NCBI GenBank assembly: GCA_017462265.1
Contig: JAFTRN010000039.1
Span: 21,573-85,572, forward strand
Length of the DNA stretch: 64,000 nt
Source of the DNA: Coprobacter sp.
Lineage (GTDB): Bacteria > Bacteroidota > Bacteroidia > Bacteroidales > UBA11471
Direction of reading: 5' to 3'
Positions 1-9,007 of the stretch are shown here, in pieces (within the stretch, counting starts at the first letter, position 1; each line of letters begins with the position of its first letter). The translations under genes and the position numbers were made by a program. The notes beneath the pieces are model-generated. The model ran no database searches and had not been told where the DNA came from. It was given only the letters and a program-made list of their open reading frames with translations.

Positions 1-1506
1 CAAGTAGAAATAGCCTTTACCGATGGTGAGGCCTCTGCCGCATCGGCCGTCACTGTTACCGAGGAGAAAGCACCCGTAGCCGAAGCACCCGTAGTAAAAC
101 GCGGACGTCGCCCCAAAATACAGAAAATAGATGTCCCCGAAAAGGTGGCCGACGAACAAGCAAGTGCCGAAGCAAAAGCTCCGAAGACGGACGCTACCGC
201 TCCGGCCGAAAACGCCGAAGCCGACAAGGAGAATACTCCCACAGCGGCGCCGACCGTAGAAGCACCGGCTGTGAATCTGCACACCTTCTTCCCCCGCGGA
301 GAGCGCCAACGTTTCATTCCGAGAGGTCGCGGTGGCGATAATATGCAGTCGCAATCATATCGCCAGGCCGAAAAGGCTTTCGACTTCGACGGCATACTCA
401 ACGGTGTGGGTGTACTCGAAATGATGTCCGACGGTTATGGATTCCTCCGCTCGTCGGACTACAACTACCTCGCCTCACCCGATGATATATATGTATCGCC
501 CGCACAGGTAAAAATCTACGGTCTCAAAACCGGCGACGTGGTCGAAGGCCCCATTCGCCCACCGAAAGAGGGGGAAAAATTCTTCCCCTTGGTGCGAGTG
601 GAACGCATCAATGGTCGCACACCCGAGTTTGTACGCGACAGAGTACCGTTTGATCACCTTACCCCGCTTTTCCCCGAAGAAAAATTCAAACTCACGACCG
701 GTCGTCCCAACGACAATATTTCGTGCCGTGTGGTAGATATGTTCGCTCCCATCGGGAAAGGCCAGCGTGGCCTCATCGTAGCGCAACCCAAGACCGGTAA
801 GACCATGTTACTCAAAGATATTGCCAATGCTATAGCCGCCAATCACCCCGAGGTGTATATGATGATATTGCTCATCGACGAGCGCCCCGAGGAAGTAACA
901 GACATGGCTCGCAGCGTGAATGCCGAGGTCATATCATCGACATTCGACGAACCGGCCGAACGCCACGTAAAAGTAGCCAGTATCGTACTCGAAAAGGCCA
1001 AACGTATGGTGGAATGTGGTCACGATGTAGTGATTCTGCTCGACTCTATCACCCGTCTGGCTCGTGCCTACAACACCGTATCACCGGCGTCGGGCAAAGT
1101 ATTGTCGGGTGGTGTCGATGCCAACGCGTTGCATAAACCCAAACGATTCTTCGGAGCCGCCCGTAACATCGAAAACGGCGGCAGCCTTACCATCATAGCC
1201 ACGGCTCTCACCGAGACCGGCTCGAAAATGGACGATGTGATTTTCGAAGAATTCAAGGGTACCGGCAACATGGAGTTGCAACTCGACCGCAAGCTCTCAA
1301 ACAAGCGTATATTCCCCGCCGTAGATATTATTGCGTCGAGCACACGACGCGATGATTTGTTGCTCTCGCAAGACATTCTCAACCGTATGTGGATACTACG
1401 CAAATATATATCGGACATGAATTCCATCGAGGCCATGACCTTCATCAAGGAGCGTATGGAACGCACCGCCTCGAACGAAGAACTTCTCTACTCTATGAAC
1501 GATTAA
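1..1506 (+). CDS. rho: Transcription termination factor Rho (5' end cut by window)
   Basis: Hexameric RNA-dependent ATPase that terminates transcription. The reading frame is open from base 1, so the true start lies outside the window; the first in-window GTG at 145 is probably internal. The first ~110 codons are an Ala/Glu/Pro/Lys-rich low-complexity extension with a basic RGRR patch, as in Bacteroidetes Rho. Then comes the RNA-binding OB/cold-shock fold (GYGFLRS, near 436-460), the Walker A motif PKTGKT (about 787-804), DERPEE (about 880-895) and the conserved [20 protein letters not shown] segment (about 1108-1170). The C-terminus is complete. A U-rich hairpin follows 25 bp downstream. Confidence 0.96.
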   Translation, partial: QVEIAFTDGEASAASAVTVTEEKAPVAEAPVVKRGRRPKIQKIDVPEKVADEQASAEAKAPKTDATAPAENAEADKENTPTAAPTVEAPAVNLHTFFPRGERQRFIPRGRGGDNMQSQSYRQAEKAFDFDGILNGVGVLEMMSDGYGFLRSSDYNYLASPDDIYVSPAQVKIYGLKTGDVVEGPIRPPKEGEKFFPLVRVERINGRTPEFVRDRVPFDHLTPLFPEEKFKLTTGRPNDNISCRVVDMFAPIGKGQRGLIVAQPKTGKTMLLKDIANAIAANHPEVYMMILLIDERPEEVTDMARSVNAEVISSTFDEPAERHVKVASIVLEKAKRMVECGHDVVILLDSITRLARAYNTVSPASGKVLSGGVDANALHKPKRFFGAARNIENGGSLTIIATALTETGSKMDDVIFEEFKGTGNMELQLDRKLSNKRIFPAVDIIASSTRRDDLLLSQDILNRMWILRKYISDMNSIEAMTFIKERMERTASNEELLYSMND

Positions 1507-1530
1507 GGCACTAAAAAACAGATTTCCAAA

Positions 1531-1558
1531 AAGGCAGGCCGCGGTCTGTCTTTTTTTT
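1531..1558 (+). terminator. Intrinsic terminator after rho
   Basis: GGCAGGCC (1533-1540) pairs with GGTCTGTC (1543-1550), allowing two G-U pairs, and a run of eight T follows. It lies 25 bp after the rho stop codon. Confidence 0.75.
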
Positions 1559-1606
1559 GTAAATACACCCTATCACCCCCGAATTATTGCCTTTTCATCG
1601 GGAAAT

Positions 1607-1637
1607 TTGGTCACGTCAAAAAAAAATTGTAATATAG
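1607..1637 (+). promoter_or_regulatory. Weak candidate promoter for the HU gene pair
   Basis: TTG at 1607-1609 is separated by 20 nt from TAATATAG at 1630-1637. Spacing fits the Bacteroidetes -33/-7 pattern, but the -7 box is a poor match to TAnnTTTG. If used, the whole repeat at 1649-1917 would be in the 5' leader. Confidence 0.3.
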
Positions 1638-1648
1638 CACCTTGAAAT

Positions 1649-1917
1649 AAGAAGCTGTTTTAATTTTCTAAAAAAATTATTACGGCTTCAAAAAAAACGT
1701 TTCGGCTTCTTTAAGGCTCTTTTGGCTGCCTTTTTCATCAAAAAACTTGGAAATAGCCCGCTATTCCCTGCGCATTTTGATGAAAAATTCATTCCAAAAT
1801 ACCTCTTAAAATAATCTCGAAAGATAGTGCCAACGAGCGCAATGTAAACTTGTTTACAAATTGCACAGCGAGTGCAGCCTATCTTCTGCAAAATAAAATT
1901 CAAACAACTTCTAAAAG
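1649..1917 (+). repeat. Long leader repeat, copy A
   Basis: About 270 bp with imperfect terminal inverted repeats: AAGAAGCTGTTTTAATTTT at the left, and at the right a segment whose complement reads TTTAGAAGTTGTTTGAATTTT. GAAGC (1651-1655) and GCTTC (1685-1689) can pair around an A/T-rich inner hairpin. The whole element matches the copy at 25156-25421 along its length in inverted orientation. Small open frames inside are not conserved between copies (the other copy is frameshifted), so it is not read as coding. It sits just upstream of the HU gene and fills most of the 449-bp rho-HU gap. Confidence 0.85.
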
Positions 1918-1955
1918 ACTGTTATAAATCAGCCTCAAGAAAAAACGCACAGATA

Positions 1956-2243
1956 GTGGAACACAAACAATTCTTTGCAACCTTACAAGAGCATCTCGGC
2001 AAGGACAAAAAAGAGGTCGATAACCTCTACTCGGGCTTGTTGCAGATTATCAAAGAGCGTAGCCTGTCGATGGATTCCATATCGATACAAGGCTTCGGTG
2101 TATTCGAGCCGCGCAAGAAGCTCGAACGAGTAACCGTCAATCCGGCTACGGGTAAACGTATGCTTATCCCGCCCCGTATCGTGCTCACATTCAAGCCGGG
2201 AGCCGTACTGAAAAGTCGTATCAAAGAAAATCCCGCCCAATGA
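1956..2243 (+). CDS. HU/IHF-family DNA-binding protein
   Basis: 95-residue nucleoid-associated protein of the HU/IHF fold. It shows the N-terminal helices (EHKQFFATLQEHLG), the ISIQGFGVFEPRKK core and a DNA-binding arm around VNPATGKRMLIPPR. The frame is open further upstream to an ATG at 1872, but that extension lies inside the repeat element, and GTG at 1956 gives the usual HU length and start, so it is preferred. The stop overlaps the next gene's ATG by 4 bp (ATGA), indicating translational coupling to the HU-LysM gene. It probably bends DNA; whether it dimerises with its neighbour's HU domain is unknown. Confidence 0.85.
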   Translation: MEHKQFFATLQEHLGKDKKEVDNLYSGLLQIIKERSLSMDSISIQGFGVFEPRKKLERVTVNPATGKRMLIPPRIVLTFKPGAVLKSRIKENPAQ

Positions 2244-3733
2244 ATACCAAGATAACACAACCCGAACTCATCGAGCTCCTGAGCAAGAAATGCGATTGCA
2301 CCAAGAGAGAGGCCGAGCAATTCCTGAAAGAATTTTTCGCCTTGGCCGCCGACACCGTCGCACAAGGCGAGAATCTGAAAATCAACGGGCTGGGACAATT
2401 TCGCTCTATCTGGGTGGAACCTCGGGCCAGTGTGAACGTGCGCACCGGCGAGCCGATGGAAATAGCCGGGCACTACAAACTTTCGTTCGCCCCCGACAAG
2501 GCTATGCGCGAGGCGGTAAACGCCCCCTTCTCCTGTTTCATACCCGAGGTATTGCCCGATGATGCCATTATCGACGATATATCGACCGTCGATAACGACA
2601 ATACCGACGACACAGAAAAAGACGAGATTATAGACACCGCGACACAGCCCGAAAGCACTTCGCAGAAAGAACTTACACTCGTAGAGGCTCCCCTCCCCGC
2701 ACCGGAAAATGTACCGCAAGAGGAAACCCCTCAACCCGTATCGGAAGAGGAGAATACGTCTGAAAAAGAAATCTACACGACCGAAACAGCCTCAGCAACG
2801 ACTACCGAAGAGGTAACAAATGAAGCGGTAGATGAAAACACTCCCCCCCTCACCGAGACGCAACTCGACGAGCTTGCCGACTTTGTATTGCAAGAATTGA
2901 TAGCCAATGCTCAGACCGAAGCAGAGATGTCGGCAACCCCAAACGAAGAGACACCCACCGATACCACAGAGCCTACGCCTACCGACAGCCCCTCAAAGGA
3001 GCCTCAACCCGAGATCATAAACCTACCGGAAACCGGAGACACTGACTCCGCCGACATTCCTTCCGAAGTAGTGTTTTTGGTCGATGAAGAAACTCTGTGG
3101 CAGAAGATATGCCGTCGTCCGATTTTATCGACAATATGCGCCATAACGTTAGCGGCAGTCGTATTTATCGGCGTCACCCTCTATCGCTCGCCCGAATGGC
3201 GCGCTCAGTATGCCGAGATATGGAGCGAGCGTATAGCCGCTCTTGTAACCGCAAGCGATGACAGCCCCCGACAAACCTCTGCAGACCTCACCACCGACGC
3301 ACAAGCTCCTACACAAAATGAAATACCCGCCCCGGCAGAAAACGCCAAAGCAGAGCAACTCCACGCTACCAATACCGGCAGAGAGAACAATTCGGTCGAA
3401 AAGATTGTTCCTGTAGAGAAGTCGTCGCCCGAGCCCACAGAGCAAACCGTGACACCCCGGCCCGACGTTACCACATTGCCACCTATCGCCACCGTGAAAT
3501 TGGAACGGGGTAAACGCCTCACCTTGCTGGCATTGGAATATTATGGCGATAAAGTTTTCTGGGTATATATCTACGAGGAAAACAGAAATCGCATCTCCAA
3601 TCCCAACAATATACCCATCGGGTTCAGTCTGAATATACCCGATGCTCGCAAGTATGGTATCGACGCCAACGATAAAGCCTCGATAGACCGCGCAAACAAG
3701 TTGGCCGACGAACTGAAAAAGAGATACAAATAA
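2240..3733 (+). CDS. HU-domain / transmembrane / LysM-like fusion protein
   Basis: 497-residue protein with an unusual architecture. Residues ~1-95 form an HU/IHF-like domain (LKINGLGQFRSIWVEPRA, VNVRTGEPMEI). A long acidic, Thr/Pro/Glu-rich linker follows (~105-285). A hydrophobic segment at ~297-315 (STICAITLAAVVFIGVTLY) is the only clear membrane span. A second low-complexity linker precedes a C-terminal LysM-like domain (~415-475; KRLTLLALEYYGDKVFWVYI, NPNNIPIGFSLNIP). If the LysM part is periplasmic, the protein could connect nucleoid and peptidoglycan; that is inference. Translationally coupled to the HU gene upstream. Confidence 0.8.
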   Translation: MNTKITQPELIELLSKKCDCTKREAEQFLKEFFALAADTVAQGENLKINGLGQFRSIWVEPRASVNVRTGEPMEIAGHYKLSFAPDKAMREAVNAPFSCFIPEVLPDDAIIDDISTVDNDNTDDTEKDEIIDTATQPESTSQKELTLVEAPLPAPENVPQEETPQPVSEEENTSEKEIYTTETASATTTEEVTNEAVDENTPPLTETQLDELADFVLQELIANAQTEAEMSATPNEETPTDTTEPTPTDSPSKEPQPEIINLPETGDTDSADIPSEVVFLVDEETLWQKICRRPILSTICAITLAAVVFIGVTLYRSPEWRAQYAEIWSERIAALVTASDDSPRQTSADLTTDAQAPTQNEIPAPAENAKAEQLHATNTGRENNSVEKIVPVEKSSPEPTEQTVTPRPDVTTLPPIATVKLERGKRLTLLALEYYGDKVFWVYIYEENRNRISNPNNIPIGFSLNIPDARKYGIDANDKASIDRANKLADELKKRYK

Positions 3734-3735
3734 AT

Positions 3736-3790
3736 AAGAAGCTGATTTTTCATAAAACGCATTATAGTTTCAAAAAAACAACTTCTTAAA
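3736..3790 (+). repeat. Short leader repeat, copy B
   Basis: AAGAAGCTG ... TTTCAAAAAAACAACTTCTT directly after the HU-LysM stop and upstream of moxR. It has the same left and right ends as the long repeats with the middle missing, and the same polarity relative to the downstream gene. Confidence 0.65.
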
Positions 3791-3854
3791 AATTTTTATG
3801 GAATGATTTCGTTAATTTAACGCTTCAAACATTAAACACAGTCGGAATCATTCC

Positions 3855-3862
3855 TATTTTTG
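3855..3862 (+). promoter_or_regulatory. -7 box for the moxR-bat operon
   Basis: TATTTTTG matches the Bacteroidetes -7 consensus TAnnTTTG, 47 bp before the moxR start. No convincing -33 TTG is visible at the expected distance. Confidence 0.6.
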
Positions 3863-3908
3863 CAGAAAAATAAGACAAAACGTATAATTGAAGAAAAACA
3901 TATAGATT

Positions 3909-4904
3909 ATGGGACAGACAGTGGACATTCGAGAACTTAACGAACTGATAGCAAGTAAAAGTTCATTTGTCAATATGCTTACCATGGGTATGGATCAAGT
4001 GATAGTCGGTCAGAAACACCTCATCGACTCACTGATGATAGGCCTCCTCTCCAACGGACACATACTGCTCGAGGGTGTACCCGGATTGGCAAAAACATTG
4101 GCAATAAAGACATTGGCATCTCTCATCGACGCCAAATACAGCCGTATTCAATTTACCCCCGACCTGCTCCCCGCCGACGTGGTGGGTACCATGGTGTATA
4201 GCCAGGCCAAAGAGCAGTTTCAAGTGAAAAAAGGTCCGGTATTTGCCAATTTCGTATTGGCCGATGAGATAAACCGTGCCCCCGCCAAGGTGCAAAGTGC
4301 CTTGCTCGAAGCGATGCAAGAGCGCCAAGTAACTATCGGCGAAAACACCTACAAGCTCGATGAGCCCTTCTTGGTAATGGCTACCCAGAACCCCATAGAG
4401 CAAGAAGGTACCTATCCCCTTCCCGAAGCCCAAGTGGACCGTTTCTTGCTCAAAGTCATCATCAACTATCCCAAGAAAGAGGAAGAAAAGCTCATCATAC
4501 GCCAGAACATTGCCGGTACCCGTCCCGAGATAAAACCGGTACTCAAGACCGAAGACATCATCGAAGCACGTAAAATCGTGCAACAAGTATATCTCGACGA
4601 GAAAATCGAACGTTATATCGTGGATATAGTCTTTGCCACCCGTTATCCGCAAGATCACGGTCTCGAAGAGTTGAAAAACATGATTGCGTTCGGAGCCTCA
4701 CCCCGTGCCTCCATCAATCTGGCCTTGGCTGCCCGCTCTTACGCCTTCTTGAAACAACGCGGCTATGTAGTGCCCGAGGACGTGCGCGCCGTGTGCCACG
4801 ACGTGATGCGTCACCGCATAGGTCTCACCTACGAAGCCGAAGCCAACAACATCACAGCCGAGGAAATCGTAAGCGAAATACTCAACAAAGTAGAAGTGCC
4901 TTAG
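3909..4904 (+). CDS. MoxR-family AAA+ ATPase
   Basis: 331-residue AAA+ ATPase thought to act as a chaperone for von Willebrand factor A (VWA) proteins. Visible motifs are Walker A (GVPGLAKT, ~residues 56-63), Walker B (LADEINRAP), sensor 1 (ATQNPIEQEGTYPLPEAQ) and the arginine-finger region DRF. It is the first gene of a run to batE, all on the plus strand with short gaps or overlaps. In Bacteroidetes this cluster is the aerotolerance (Bat) operon, where MoxR probably works on BatA/BatB and the DUF58 protein. Confidence 0.93.
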   Translation: MGQTVDIRELNELIASKSSFVNMLTMGMDQVIVGQKHLIDSLMIGLLSNGHILLEGVPGLAKTLAIKTLASLIDAKYSRIQFTPDLLPADVVGTMVYSQAKEQFQVKKGPVFANFVLADEINRAPAKVQSALLEAMQERQVTIGENTYKLDEPFLVMATQNPIEQEGTYPLPEAQVDRFLLKVIINYPKKEEEKLIIRQNIAGTRPEIKPVLKTEDIIEARKIVQQVYLDEKIERYIVDIVFATRYPQDHGLEELKNMIAFGASPRASINLALAARSYAFLKQRGYVVPEDVRAVCHDVMRHRIGLTYEAEANNITAEEIVSEILNKVEVP

Positions 4905-4933
4905 TGCTATAACGCCCTGTAACCAATAAGCGT

Positions 4934-5803
4934 ATGGAAACTTCCGAGTTACTAAAAAAAGTCCGTAGGATAGAAATAAAGACTCGCGGATTGTCGCGCA
5001 ATATCTTTGCGGGACAGTACCATTCGGCCTTTAAGGGGCGGGGTATGGCCTTTTCCGAGGTAAGGGAGTATCAGTTTGGCGACGATGTGCGTGACATCGA
5101 TTGGAACGTAACAGCCCGCCACCGCAAGCCCTACATCAAGGTATTCGAGGAGGAACGTGAAATGACCGTTATGTTGCTGGTCGATGTATCGGCCAGTCGC
5201 AATTTCGGTGCCGTGGGAGAAATGAAAAAAGAGATGATTACCGAAATCGCCGCCACACTGGCCTTTTCGACCATACAAAACAACGATAAAATCGGTGTTA
5301 TCTTCTTTTCCGACCGTATAGAAAAATTCATTCCACCCCAAAAAGGCAAAAAACATGTATTGTATATCATTCGTGAGTTGATCGACTTCACCCCCTCACA
5401 TACAGGCACATCGCTGTCGCAAGTGTTGCAATACCTCACAAATGCCATAAAGAAACGGTGCACCACCTTCCTCATATCCGATTTCATAACCCCCGAGGAC
5501 TTCTCCAACGCGCTGACCATAGCCAACCGCAAACACGACGTGGTGGCCGTGCAAGTATATGACAAGCGCGAGACAGAATTACCCAACGTGGGACTTATAA
5601 AGTTGCGTGACGCCGAACGAGGTACCGACGTGTGGGTTGATGCCTCATCGCGACGAGTGCGCGAACGTTACGCCGCATGGTGGAACGAACGCCAACAACA
5701 TACCGAGGAGGCTTTGCGCAAAAGCCGTGTAGATATGGCCTCAATAGCTACCGATGAAGACTTTGTCGTTGCCTTGATGAACCTATTCAAGCGAAGGGCC
5801 TAA
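4934..5803 (+). CDS. DUF58 domain protein of the Bat operon
   Basis: 289-residue cytoplasmic protein with the DUF58 signature (GRGMAFSEVREYQFGDDVRDIDWNVTARH is the region at residues ~36-64) followed by a VWA-like fold beginning LLVDVSAS (~79-86). No signal peptide or membrane span. DUF58 proteins are almost always encoded next to moxR, as here (29-bp gap), and are probable clients or partners of the ATPase. Function in the cell is not established; loss of the cluster in related bacteria affects oxygen tolerance. Confidence 0.9.
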   Translation: METSELLKKVRRIEIKTRGLSRNIFAGQYHSAFKGRGMAFSEVREYQFGDDVRDIDWNVTARHRKPYIKVFEEEREMTVMLLVDVSASRNFGAVGEMKKEMITEIAATLAFSTIQNNDKIGVIFFSDRIEKFIPPQKGKKHVLYIIRELIDFTPSHTGTSLSQVLQYLTNAIKKRCTTFLISDFITPEDFSNALTIANRKHDVVAVQVYDKRETELPNVGLIKLRDAERGTDVWVDASSRRVRERYAAWWNERQQHTEEALRKSRVDMASIATDEDFVVALMNLFKRRA

Positions 5804-5885
5804 CCACAACGTCGGTCGGAACAGAAGCCGTCTTAAAATTCAGCACGACTTCACCCTAATCAAATTTCTGTGAAAAAGGAAAAAG

Positions 5886-6983
5886 ATGAAACGTATCAAA
5901 CATAAATTCACACCGATTTATCTGTTGGCCGTATTGGTAGTTTCGCTACTGCCTATACGGCAAGCTGTCGCAGCCGACATATCGGTTCATGCCACTATCG
6001 ACTCCACCGCTCTGTGGATGGGCGAGCAGACGCGCATAAGACTGGAATTGGCTCAAAACGATGGTGAAAAAGTGTGGTTATTACCTACTTTCTCTGACAC
6101 GTTGGTGACCGGCATCGAGGTACTCGAGGTATCCCGACCCGACACTACCCGCCTGGCCAATAACCGATTGCAGATAGACCGTTCTATACTCATCACCTCT
6201 TTCGACTCGGGATTCTTCTATATTCCGCCGTTCCGATACTTGGCCGGCGACGACACCATCGACACCGAGGCCCTCAGTATAAAAATACTCCCAATGGAGG
6301 TCGATACCAGCAAATCGATTGTAGATATAAAAGGTGTACGCGCGCCATCGTCGGCTTGGTGGTTGCGATTGTGGGACAATATGCCCCTATGGGCATGGTA
6401 TCTGTTGGCCGGGCTGATAGGTGCCGCCATACTTGCAGCGGTATTATACTATATATATAAAAAGAAACAACGCAACAATGGCGAAAAAATAGCCCCCGAA
6501 GACCTCCTGCCTCCGCACGAAAAGGCACTATTAGCACTCACGCAACTGCGCGAGGAGAAATTGTGGCAAGAGGGGCGCGAGAAAGAATATTACACACACC
6601 TCACCGACATATTACGCGAATATCTCGAAGGTCGTTTCGGCATACAGGCCATGGAGATGACCTCTTCGCAAATATTAGACTGTATGCGAGCCGACAAAGA
6701 GACAAAAGCGCTCAACAAGCAGATGAAAGAGATACTCGAAATGGCCGACTTTGTGAAGTTTGCCAAGATGCGCCCGATGCCCGAGGACAATGAAGCCGCC
6801 ATGAGAAAAGCCGTAAATTTCGTGGAGGATACCCGCCCCGTAGAGGTCGCCGAGCCCGAGAAATCGTCCGACGACACCCCGACGGTTACTGATGCCACGG
6901 TCATAGCTCCGACAGCTGAGACGAGCAAGGACGCTGATAATGATTTTGAAAAATACGGACCTTCAAATAAGAACAGACTATGA
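5886..6983 (+). CDS. BatD-like single-span membrane protein
   Basis: 365 residues: N-terminal signal peptide (~1-29, ending QAVAA), a periplasmic beta-rich domain (~30-155) resembling the first Ig-like domain of BatD, a membrane span at ~163-190 (WAWYLLAGLIGAAILAAVLY), and a charged cytoplasmic tail. It sits between DUF58 and batA, the usual place of a hypothetical protein in Bacteroidales Bat operons. Its last codons overlap batA by 4 bp (ATGA). A specific role is not known; it may scaffold the Bat complex. Confidence 0.7.
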   Translation: MKRIKHKFTPIYLLAVLVVSLLPIRQAVAADISVHATIDSTALWMGEQTRIRLELAQNDGEKVWLLPTFSDTLVTGIEVLEVSRPDTTRLANNRLQIDRSILITSFDSGFFYIPPFRYLAGDDTIDTEALSIKILPMEVDTSKSIVDIKGVRAPSSAWWLRLWDNMPLWAWYLLAGLIGAAILAAVLYYIYKKKQRNNGEKIAPEDLLPPHEKALLALTQLREEKLWQEGREKEYYTHLTDILREYLEGRFGIQAMEMTSSQILDCMRADKETKALNKQMKEILEMADFVKFAKMRPMPEDNEAAMRKAVNFVEDTRPVEVAEPEKSSDDTPTVTDATVIAPTAETSKDADNDFEKYGPSNKNRL

Positions 6984-7963
6984 GTTTTGCCCACCCCTCC
7001 TATTTATGGCTGTTTCTGCTCTTTGTCCCGACTATTGTGTGGTATATACTCAAGCACAAAAAAGCCGAGGCGACTTTGCAGGTATCATCGACGTATGCGT
7101 TCGACCGTATAGGTAACAGTTATAAAAAATATTTGCGCCATCTGCTTTTCGTATTGAGATTGGTGACCATAGGTTGCTTGATAATAGTCCTGGCTCGACC
7201 GCAGTCATCGAATAATTGGAGCAAACAATCTACCGAAGGTATCGATATAATACTCACGCTCGACATATCTACGAGTATGTGGGCGCGCGATTTCGACCCC
7301 AACCGTATAGAGGCGGCCAAGAATGTAGCGGCACAATTCATTTCGGGCCGCACAACCGACAACATAGGTTTGGTAATTTTTGCCGGTGAAAGTTTCACTC
7401 TATGTCCCATGACTACCGACCGCACGGTGTTGCTCAATATGCTGCGTGAGGTACATTGCGGCATGATAGAAGACCGCACGGCCATAGGCGACGGACTGGC
7501 CACGGCTGTGAGCCGTATAAAAGATGGACCTGCCAAGTCTAAAACCATCATACTGCTTACCGATGGAACGAACAATGCCGGAGATATTTCGCCCGAGACC
7601 GCAGCACAAATCGCCCAAACGTTCGGCATACGCGTTTACACCATCGGTGTGGGTACAAGAGGCGAAGCCCCCTATCCCCACCAGACACCTTATGGTATAG
7701 AATATCGCCCCGTGAAGGTGGAAATAGACGAGGCCTCACTACAAGCCATCGCCAATACCACCGGAGGTAAGTACTTCCGTGCCACCGACAAAAATGTATT
7801 GAAAGATGTCTTTACCGAAATAGATAAGTTGGAAAAGACCAAATTGGTCGTGAAAGAGTTCAGCACCAAAGAGGAATTGTACCTTTCTTGGGGCATAGTG
7901 GCTCTGCTGTCGTTGCTCGCCGAGATACTCTTACGTCGCACCCTATTACGTAACATTCCTTAA
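6980..7963 (+). CDS. batA: BatA, VWA-domain membrane protein
   Basis: 327 residues. Two N-terminal spans (~7-22 and ~53-70) anchor a periplasmic or cytoplasmic-face VWA domain with the metal-binding MIDAS motif (LDISTSM, ~94-100) and a second conserved Asp (LLTDGTN). A C-terminal span (~300-318) follows. VWA domains bind partner proteins through a divalent metal. Start overlaps the upstream gene; batB follows after 11 bp. Part of the Bacteroides aerotolerance operon; its molecular activity is not proven. Confidence 0.9.
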   Translation: MSFAHPSYLWLFLLFVPTIVWYILKHKKAEATLQVSSTYAFDRIGNSYKKYLRHLLFVLRLVTIGCLIIVLARPQSSNNWSKQSTEGIDIILTLDISTSMWARDFDPNRIEAAKNVAAQFISGRTTDNIGLVIFAGESFTLCPMTTDRTVLLNMLREVHCGMIEDRTAIGDGLATAVSRIKDGPAKSKTIILLTDGTNNAGDISPETAAQIAQTFGIRVYTIGVGTRGEAPYPHQTPYGIEYRPVKVEIDEASLQAIANTTGGKYFRATDKNVLKDVFTEIDKLEKTKLVVKEFSTKEELYLSWGIVALLSLLAEILLRRTLLRNIP

Positions 7964-7974
7964 ATGTTGTAGTC

Positions 7975-9003
7975 ATGTTTCGATTTGCAAATCCCGAATA
8001 CCTCTATCTGTTCCTGATACTGCCCGTGCTGTGGGGACTTTATTTCTATGGCGCTTGGCAGAATCGTCGCCACATGGCCCGTATGGGACGTGCCGATATA
8101 CTGGGACAGTTGATGCCCGATGCCTCGCGCTATAAACCCGGAGTGAAATTTTTCATACAACAATTGGTCGTTATACTCCTCATATTCATGGTAGCCCGTC
8201 CACAATTGGGAGCAAAATTAGAGACCGTGAAACGTCAAGGTGTAGAAATCATCATCGCCCTTGACGTATCAAACTCAATGTTGGCCGAGGATATATCTCC
8301 CTCACGATTGGAAAAATCGAAAATGATGCTGTCGAAGTTGCTCGACGAGTTCGACAACGACAAAGTGGGATTGATAGTATTTGCCGGCGACGCCTATACA
8401 CAACTGCCCATAACGGCCGATTTCGTATCGGCCAAGATGTTCCTATCCAACATCTCGCCCGAGATGGTACCGACACAGGGTACCGCCATAGGCAGGGCCA
8501 TAGATTTGGCGATGAACTCCTTCTCACCCGATGAGTCGGCCGATAAAGCCATCATAGTCATCACCGATGCCGAGAATCACGAAGACGACGCGATAGCAGC
8601 AGCCAAAGCCGCACTCGAAAAGGGGATAAAAGTCGATGTAATAGGTATAGGCAGTACCAAAGGTGCACCCATACCGCTATCGGATCGTAACGGCGATTTC
8701 CGTAAAGACAAGGAGGGTAACGTGGTAATAACCAAGCTCAGCGAGCAAACAGGGCAAGAGATAGCCCGCGCCGGTGGCGGACTATACGTCACCGCCGACA
8801 ATACCAACAGTGCTCTGCGTGCCCTGCTGGCTGAGGTTCGCAAAATGAAAAAATCAGAAGTTGAGAGCAAGGTATATTCGGCCTACAACGAGCAATTTCC
8901 GTGGTTGGCCGGCATAGCATTGGCCCTTCTGCTCTTCGATATATTCATCTTAGATACCAAAAATCGATTGATGAAGAAAATAAACTTCTTCGACAAACAG
9001 TAA
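7975..9003 (+). CDS. batB: BatB, VWA-domain membrane protein
   Basis: 342-residue paralogue of BatA: N-terminal spans at ~8-25 and ~59-76, a VWA domain with an intact MIDAS (LDVSNSM, ~97-103; VITDAENH, ~185-192) and a C-terminal span (~309-328). BatA and BatB are thought to form a membrane complex, with BatC-E as TPR or Ig partners. The gap to batC is 4 bp, consistent with one transcript. Confidence 0.9.
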   Translation: MFRFANPEYLYLFLILPVLWGLYFYGAWQNRRHMARMGRADILGQLMPDASRYKPGVKFFIQQLVVILLIFMVARPQLGAKLETVKRQGVEIIIALDVSNSMLAEDISPSRLEKSKMMLSKLLDEFDNDKVGLIVFAGDAYTQLPITADFVSAKMFLSNISPEMVPTQGTAIGRAIDLAMNSFSPDESADKAIIVITDAENHEDDAIAAAKAALEKGIKVDVIGIGSTKGAPIPLSDRNGDFRKDKEGNVVITKLSEQTGQEIARAGGGLYVTADNTNSALRALLAEVRKMKKSEVESKVYSAYNEQFPWLAGIALALLLFDIFILDTKNRLMKKINFFDKQ

Positions 9004-9007
9004 CGCC

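Noticed and set aside
1688..1903. 71-codon open frame inside repeat copy A (minus strand)
   Set aside because: The equivalent region of copy D at 25156-25421 is frameshifted, so protein coding is not conserved.
1872..1955. N-terminal extension of the HU gene from ATG 1872
   Set aside because: Its first half is repeat sequence and the added residues have no HU similarity; GTG 1956 gives the normal protein.
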